From Chitinophagaceae bacterium (GTDB taxonomy: Bacteria > Bacteroidota > Bacteroidia > Chitinophagales > Chitinophagaceae): a stretch of DNA of 37,478 nt. A program made the translations under genes and the position numbers. The notes under the pieces are model-generated. The model was not told the origin of the DNA. It worked only from the letters and a program-made list of their open reading frames with translations, and did not search any database. This document shows, in pieces, positions 34,364 through 37,478 of this stretch. The stretch covers positions 1 to 37,478 of the forward strand of contig VIKJ01000016.1 of the NCBI GenBank assembly GCA_008080615.1, in the 5' to 3' direction. Within the stretch, counting starts at the first letter, position 1, and every line of letters starts with the position of its first letter.

Positions 34364-34612
34364 TTAATTGATCATTTCAATTTCATAAAATTCCATTACC
34401 GGATTGGCTAATAGTTTCTTACTGGCTTCTTCCGCTATTTGTTTGGCCAGGCCTTCACTCCCGGCTTCTATTTGTAAGGTAATATGTTTACCTACCCGCA
34501 CATCTGATACTGTAGTTAATCCGAGGTTTTGTAAACCACCCAGCACGGCTTTCCCTTGTGGATCCAATAAATCTTTTAAGGGCATTACTTTGATCTGAAC
34601 ATTATAGGTCAT
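34364..34612 (-). CDS. purS: Phosphoribosylformylglycinamidine synthase subunit PurS (right copy)
   Basis: The 82-residue PurS has YNVQI, LLDPQGKAV and VRVGKHI. The start is the ATG at 34612, overlapping the pssA stop as ATGA; the longer frame to 34681 is read from pssA. Four-base overlap upstream and zero spacing downstream make a tightly coupled pssA-purS-rsmI unit. Confidence 0.92.
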   Translation of the reverse strand: MTYNVQIKVMPLKDLLDPQGKAVLGGLQNLGLTTVSDVRVGKHITLQIEAGSEGLAKQIAEEASKKLLANPVMEFYEIEMIN

Positions 34613-35373
34613 GATTCTTGTTGTTTGAATGACAAAGATAGAATTACGTAAGCAATAAATGTGAGGGGAACTGCCAGCCATCCAAAACTCAGCGCGCCGG
34701 CCAGCGCGATAAGGGCCATGATTAAAAAAGGAAGCATTTTTTTAATGGTAACCCCGTCAAACTTCAAAGCCAGCATGGGCAGGCGGGATACCATCAGGTA
34801 ACTAACCAGCAGAATGGCTCCATACCAAAACCATTTATTCAATAAAATTCTAATGATGGTATCGTTATTGGAATACCAATACACCAGCGGAAAAGAGGCG
34901 AATAATAGCCCTACTGCCGGAATAGGCACCCCTTTAAAACCTTTGCTTTGAGAACTATCCAGATTAAATCTTGCCAGGCGATAGGCCCCGGCGCAGGGCA
35001 AAATAAAAGCGGGTAATAACCAGGCCATCGAAATATCGAGTCCATCTGGTTGCTGGGCAAAACTCAAACGCAGAAATTGATAAGCAATCAAACCAGGAGC
35101 CACCCCAAAGCTTACAGCATCAGCTAAGGAGTCTAATTGCTTACCCAATTCAGAAGACATTTTTAAAAGACGGGCCACAAATCCGTCCAGAAAATCAACC
35201 AATGCCGACAGGCCAATGAATACACTGGCCATATAAATACTTTCGGGTATTACTACCAGGTTCTCTACATTGGAATCAACAGAAAGGGTTAAGCCCGTCT
35301 GCATGATACTTACAATAGCCAGGCAGCCGAAGAAAAGATTGAGCAAAGTAAAAATATTAGGTATCTGTTTCAT
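34609..35373 (-). CDS. pssA: CDP-diacylglycerol--serine O-phosphatidyltransferase (right copy)
   Basis: The 254-residue integral membrane enzyme has the full CDP-alcohol phosphotransferase motif (DFLDGFVAR to GKQLDSLAD). It follows pepP by seven bases and overlaps purS by four. N-terminal and C-terminal membrane segments align with the left copy without gaps of note. Confidence 0.93.
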   Translation of the reverse strand: MKQIPNIFTLLNLFFGCLAIVSIMQTGLTLSVDSNVENLVVIPESIYMASVFIGLSALVDFLDGFVARLLKMSSELGKQLDSLADAVSFGVAPGLIAYQFLRLSFAQQPDGLDISMAWLLPAFILPCAGAYRLARFNLDSSQSKGFKGVPIPAVGLLFASFPLVYWYSNNDTIIRILLNKWFWYGAILLVSYLMVSRLPMLALKFDGVTIKKMLPFLIMALIALAGALSFGWLAVPLTFIAYVILSLSFKQQES

Positions 35374-35380
35374 TCGTTTA

Positions 35381-36673
35381 CTATTTCTTTTTCATCAAAG
35401 CTTCAATCTCTTCTACTGTAATCGGGATATTCTTCATTAAATCAATATTACCATTTTTAGTGAGCCAGAAATTATTTTCAATTCTGATACCCATTTTTTC
35501 TTCCTCAATATAGATGCCAGGTTCAATCGTAAAGAGCATGCCGGCTTTTACAGGTTCTGTCCTGGTTCCCAGGTCATGAACATCAATCCCTAAATGATGC
35601 GAGATGCCATGGTAGAGATATCTGCGGTAAGCACGGTTGTCTTTGTCTTCATTCTTAACGGCTTCTTTGGTTAGTAACCCGATTTTCATAAATTGTTTGG
35701 TAGCCGCCTCTCCCACTTTATCGGTATAATCTAAGATGGTGATGCCTGGTTTTAAAATTGATTTTGCATAGTTATGCAGATGTAAGCAGGCATTGTAAAC
35801 GATTTTTTGCCGGGGCGAAAATTTACCATTTACCGGAATAGTACGGGTAAGATCGGCGCAATAATTTCCATACTCTGCCCCAAAATCCATCAGTATCAAA
35901 TCACCCTCCTTACAATCCGCATTATTAGAAACATAGTGCAGGGTTCTGGCATTATCGCCACCGGCAATGATGCTTCCGTAGGCAGGACCGGTGGCTCGCT
36001 GACTTAAAAAACTATGCCAGATTTCGGCTTCTATTTCGCATTCGTTTACACCGGGTTTTATAAATTGTAATAATCTTCGAAAAGTTTTTTCTGTAATATC
36101 AATGGCTTGCTGAACTACTACTATTTCTTCTTTCGTTTTAATGCCGCGCAATTGTTTCATAATTTTCGCGGCACGCTGAAAAGAGTGTAGCGGGTAAGCC
36201 GCTTTCATCTCATCAACAAAACGGTATTCCCTGCCACGTACAGCAGAAGCTTTGCGATCGTTTTCATTTGTATCCAGGTAGATATGATCGGCCAGGTGTA
36301 CCCATGTTTGTAAAAGGGCATCCAGGGTATCTAACCAAACAATCGTTGCAATACCGGAAATACCGGTAGCTTCTTTTGCCCGCAGCCTTTTACCATCCCA
36401 TTTTTCTTTCAACTCATTGGGCCTGACCAAAACCAATACTTCGCGCATTCGCGGATCAGGATTGTCTGGGAATAAAATCACCAGCGAGTCTTCCTGTGTA
36501 ATGCCACTTAGCCAGAACAGGTCTGTGTTTTGTTTAAATGCATGTAAAGCATCGCCGTTAGCCGGCCATTCATCGTTGCTTACAAAAACAGCGATGCTGT
36601 TGGGTAACATCTCTTTGATAAACCGTTTTCTGTTATTGATAAATATCTCAGGATTCAGGGGCAAATATTTCAT
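35381..36673 (-). CDS. pepP: Xaa-Pro aminopeptidase (M24B)
   Basis: The 430-residue protein has the N-terminal creatinase-like domain and a pita-bread catalytic domain. All five metal ligands are visible: D263 and D274 (LMDFGAEYGNYCADLTRT), H359 (HGISHHLG), E384 (TIEPG) and E399 (GIRIEN). It cleaves N-terminal residues before proline. I start at the ATG at 36673 (MKYLPLNPEIF); the 22-residue extension begins at a GTG and looks non-coding. It leads the pepP-pssA-purS-rsmI operon. The same C-terminus begins the window on the left. Confidence 0.92.
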   Translation of the reverse strand: MKYLPLNPEIFINNRKRFIKEMLPNSIAVFVSNDEWPANGDALHAFKQNTDLFWLSGITQEDSLVILFPDNPDPRMREVLVLVRPNELKEKWDGKRLRAKEATGISGIATIVWLDTLDALLQTWVHLADHIYLDTNENDRKASAVRGREYRFVDEMKAAYPLHSFQRAAKIMKQLRGIKTKEEIVVVQQAIDITEKTFRRLLQFIKPGVNECEIEAEIWHSFLSQRATGPAYGSIIAGGDNARTLHYVSNNADCKEGDLILMDFGAEYGNYCADLTRTIPVNGKFSPRQKIVYNACLHLHNYAKSILKPGITILDYTDKVGEAATKQFMKIGLLTKEAVKNEDKDNRAYRRYLYHGISHHLGIDVHDLGTRTEPVKAGMLFTIEPGIYIEEEKMGIRIENNFWLTKNGNIDLMKNIPITVEEIEALMKKK

Positions 36674-36797
36674 ACCAAATAATTGATGGTTTGCAAGATA
36701 AAAATTATGCGGCAGGAATAGACATAATAATATAGACACTAAGCCGGCGATGCCTTTTTTGTTAAAATTGATAAAAAATACCAGGTTTGGTAACTTA

Positions 36798-36836
36798 ATA
36801 CGAATTCAATCGTATATTTAGTACGAAATAATTCGT
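36798..36836. promoter_or_regulatory. Pair of palindromes upstream of coiled-coil gene
   Basis: ATACGA-N6-TCGTAT (36798-36815) and ACGAA-N4-TTCGT (36823-36836) share the TACGA word. A promoter-like TTTG (36786-36789) and TATATTTA (36813-36820, one mismatch) interleave with them, so a regulator bound here would cover the start site. The sites lie in the 187-base gap between pepP and the gene at 36861. Confidence 0.4.
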
Positions 36837-36860
36837 TTATTATTCATCAAACAACTTATT

Positions 36861-37352
36861 ATGAACAGCATTCAGCTCAAATGGCCCGTTTTAACCGGTC
36901 TTGCCATTTTACTAATTACACTCTCTTCCTGGCAAACAGTGCCCTCAACGCAACCGGTAAAACCAATTCATTACCAGGAAGATACCAGCAGGCCGGACAA
37001 AAAAGACAGAAAAGAGTACCGAACCGAAGAACTTGAACGCGCTATGAAAGAAGTAGACAGGGCCATGATTGAGATGGACAGGAACCTGAAAATTGATTTC
37101 AGTAAAATGGATAAGGAACTGAAAGCCGCCATGGAAGAGATCAAAAAAATTAATTTTGAAAAAATTAGCCAGGAAGTAGCTGCTGAACTAAAAAAAATAG
37201 ATTGGTCAAAAACAAAGGCAGAAGTAGCAAAAGCGATACGGGAAGCAGAGATCCAGCTACGGAAAATAGATTTTAAAAAGATCCAAAAAGAGATTGAAAA
37301 AGAAAATCAGAAAATCAGAAAATCAGAATCTGACGGTGGGACATTTCACTGA
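36861..37352 (+). CDS. Exported or membrane-anchored coiled-coil protein, function unknown
   Basis: The 163-residue protein has an N-terminal hydrophobic segment (about 8-25, signal or anchor) and then a highly charged, Lys/Glu-rich helical region from about 45 to 155. This region contains a loosely repeated IDFxKxxKE-type unit (LKIDFSKMDKELK, KINFEKISQEV, KIDWSKTKAEV, KIDFKKIQKEI). This predicts a long periplasmic coiled coil. I do not recognise a family. The last 30 bases overlap the end of a convergent gene. It is divergent from pepP. Confidence 0.7.
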   Translation: MNSIQLKWPVLTGLAILLITLSSWQTVPSTQPVKPIHYQEDTSRPDKKDRKEYRTEELERAMKEVDRAMIEMDRNLKIDFSKMDKELKAAMEEIKKINFEKISQEVAAELKKIDWSKTKAEVAKAIREAEIQLRKIDFKKIQKEIEKENQKIRKSESDGGTFH

Positions 37353-37478
37353 CCGTCCCGCGCTGGAAGGGAATATGCCGCTTTTTACGATTGAAATTTC
37401 ATAGGCGCCACGGGTGGCATTGAAGCTGCTGATGCTGGAAATAGTGGCATCATAATTCACAGTGAATTTCATATCGTT
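37323..37478 (-). CDS. C-terminus of a PorP/SprF-like outer membrane protein, cut by window edge
   Basis: The minus strand gives an open frame of 51 codons running in from the right edge and ending at TGA (37323-37325). It reads MKFTVNYDATISSI, then RGAYEISIVKSGIF, then SVKCPTVRF. The AYEISxxKxG strand followed by a Cys-Pro and final Arg-Phe resembles the C-terminus of PorP/SprF proteins of the type IX secretion and gliding system. Only the end is visible, so this is tentative. It overlaps the convergent coiled-coil gene by 30 bases. Confidence 0.5.
   Translation of the reverse strand, partial: NDMKFTVNYDATISSISSFNATRGAYEISIVKSGIFPSSAGRSVKCPTVRF

Overview
The window looks like Bacteroidota, most likely family Chitinophagaceae. 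The signs are TAnnTTTG (-7) promoter elements, SusD-free PKD lipoproteins, a mitochondrial-type citrate synthase, Bacteroidota-type TGT and PurS, and a PorP/SprF-like tail at the right edge. Genus cannot be fixed from sequence reading alone.

Layout. Positions 1-9227 hold a housekeeping block: pepP 3' end, pssA, purS, rsmI, M1 peptidase, then rsmG and a GT2 glycosyltransferase on the minus strand, then tgt, an LptF/G permease and gltA. Positions 25013-36673 hold the same genes in the same order but inverted (gltA, LptF/G, tgt, GT2/rsmG, M1 peptidase, rsmI, purS, pssA, pepP). The two copies are clearly homologous but strongly diverged. The left copy is AT-rich with A/T-ending codons; the right copy is visibly richer in G+C with many CTG, GCC and CCG codons. 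The simplest reading is that two related genomes are joined head to head, with the join somewhere in 24657-25012, next to or inside a tRNA-Ala gene. A true inverted duplication is much less likely.

The middle, 9422-24656, has the AT-rich character of the left genome. It starts with two PKD-repeat lipoproteins. Then comes a redox/sulfur/efflux island: a Cys-containing Crp/Fnr regulator divergent from a TolC - adaptor - RND pump operon, small YgaP-like (DUF2892) and DUF6132-like membrane proteins, an M19 dipeptidase, a lipoprotein beta-carbonic anhydrase, thioredoxin, an ICMT-like methyltransferase, a YHS lipoprotein, and a metallo-beta-lactamase/rhodanese pair resembling persulfide dioxygenase-sulfurtransferase fusions. 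Two promoters in this island carry a GTnAC-N4-GTTAC site centred exactly 29.5 bases upstream of the -7 element. Two others carry an FNR-like ATGAT-N4-ATCAT site at 29.5 and 50.5 bases. This suggests a Crp/Fnr-controlled regulon. The island ends with a GIY-YIG nuclease fused to a TPMT-like methyltransferase beside tRNA-Ala(GGC).

Several conserved genes carry out-of-frame lesions: the RND pump (two), the MBL/rhodanese protein, the second PKD lipoprotein, the right gltA (19-bp tandem duplication), and a right-hand lipoprotein (G6 run). Some of these may be assembly or consensus errors rather than biology.
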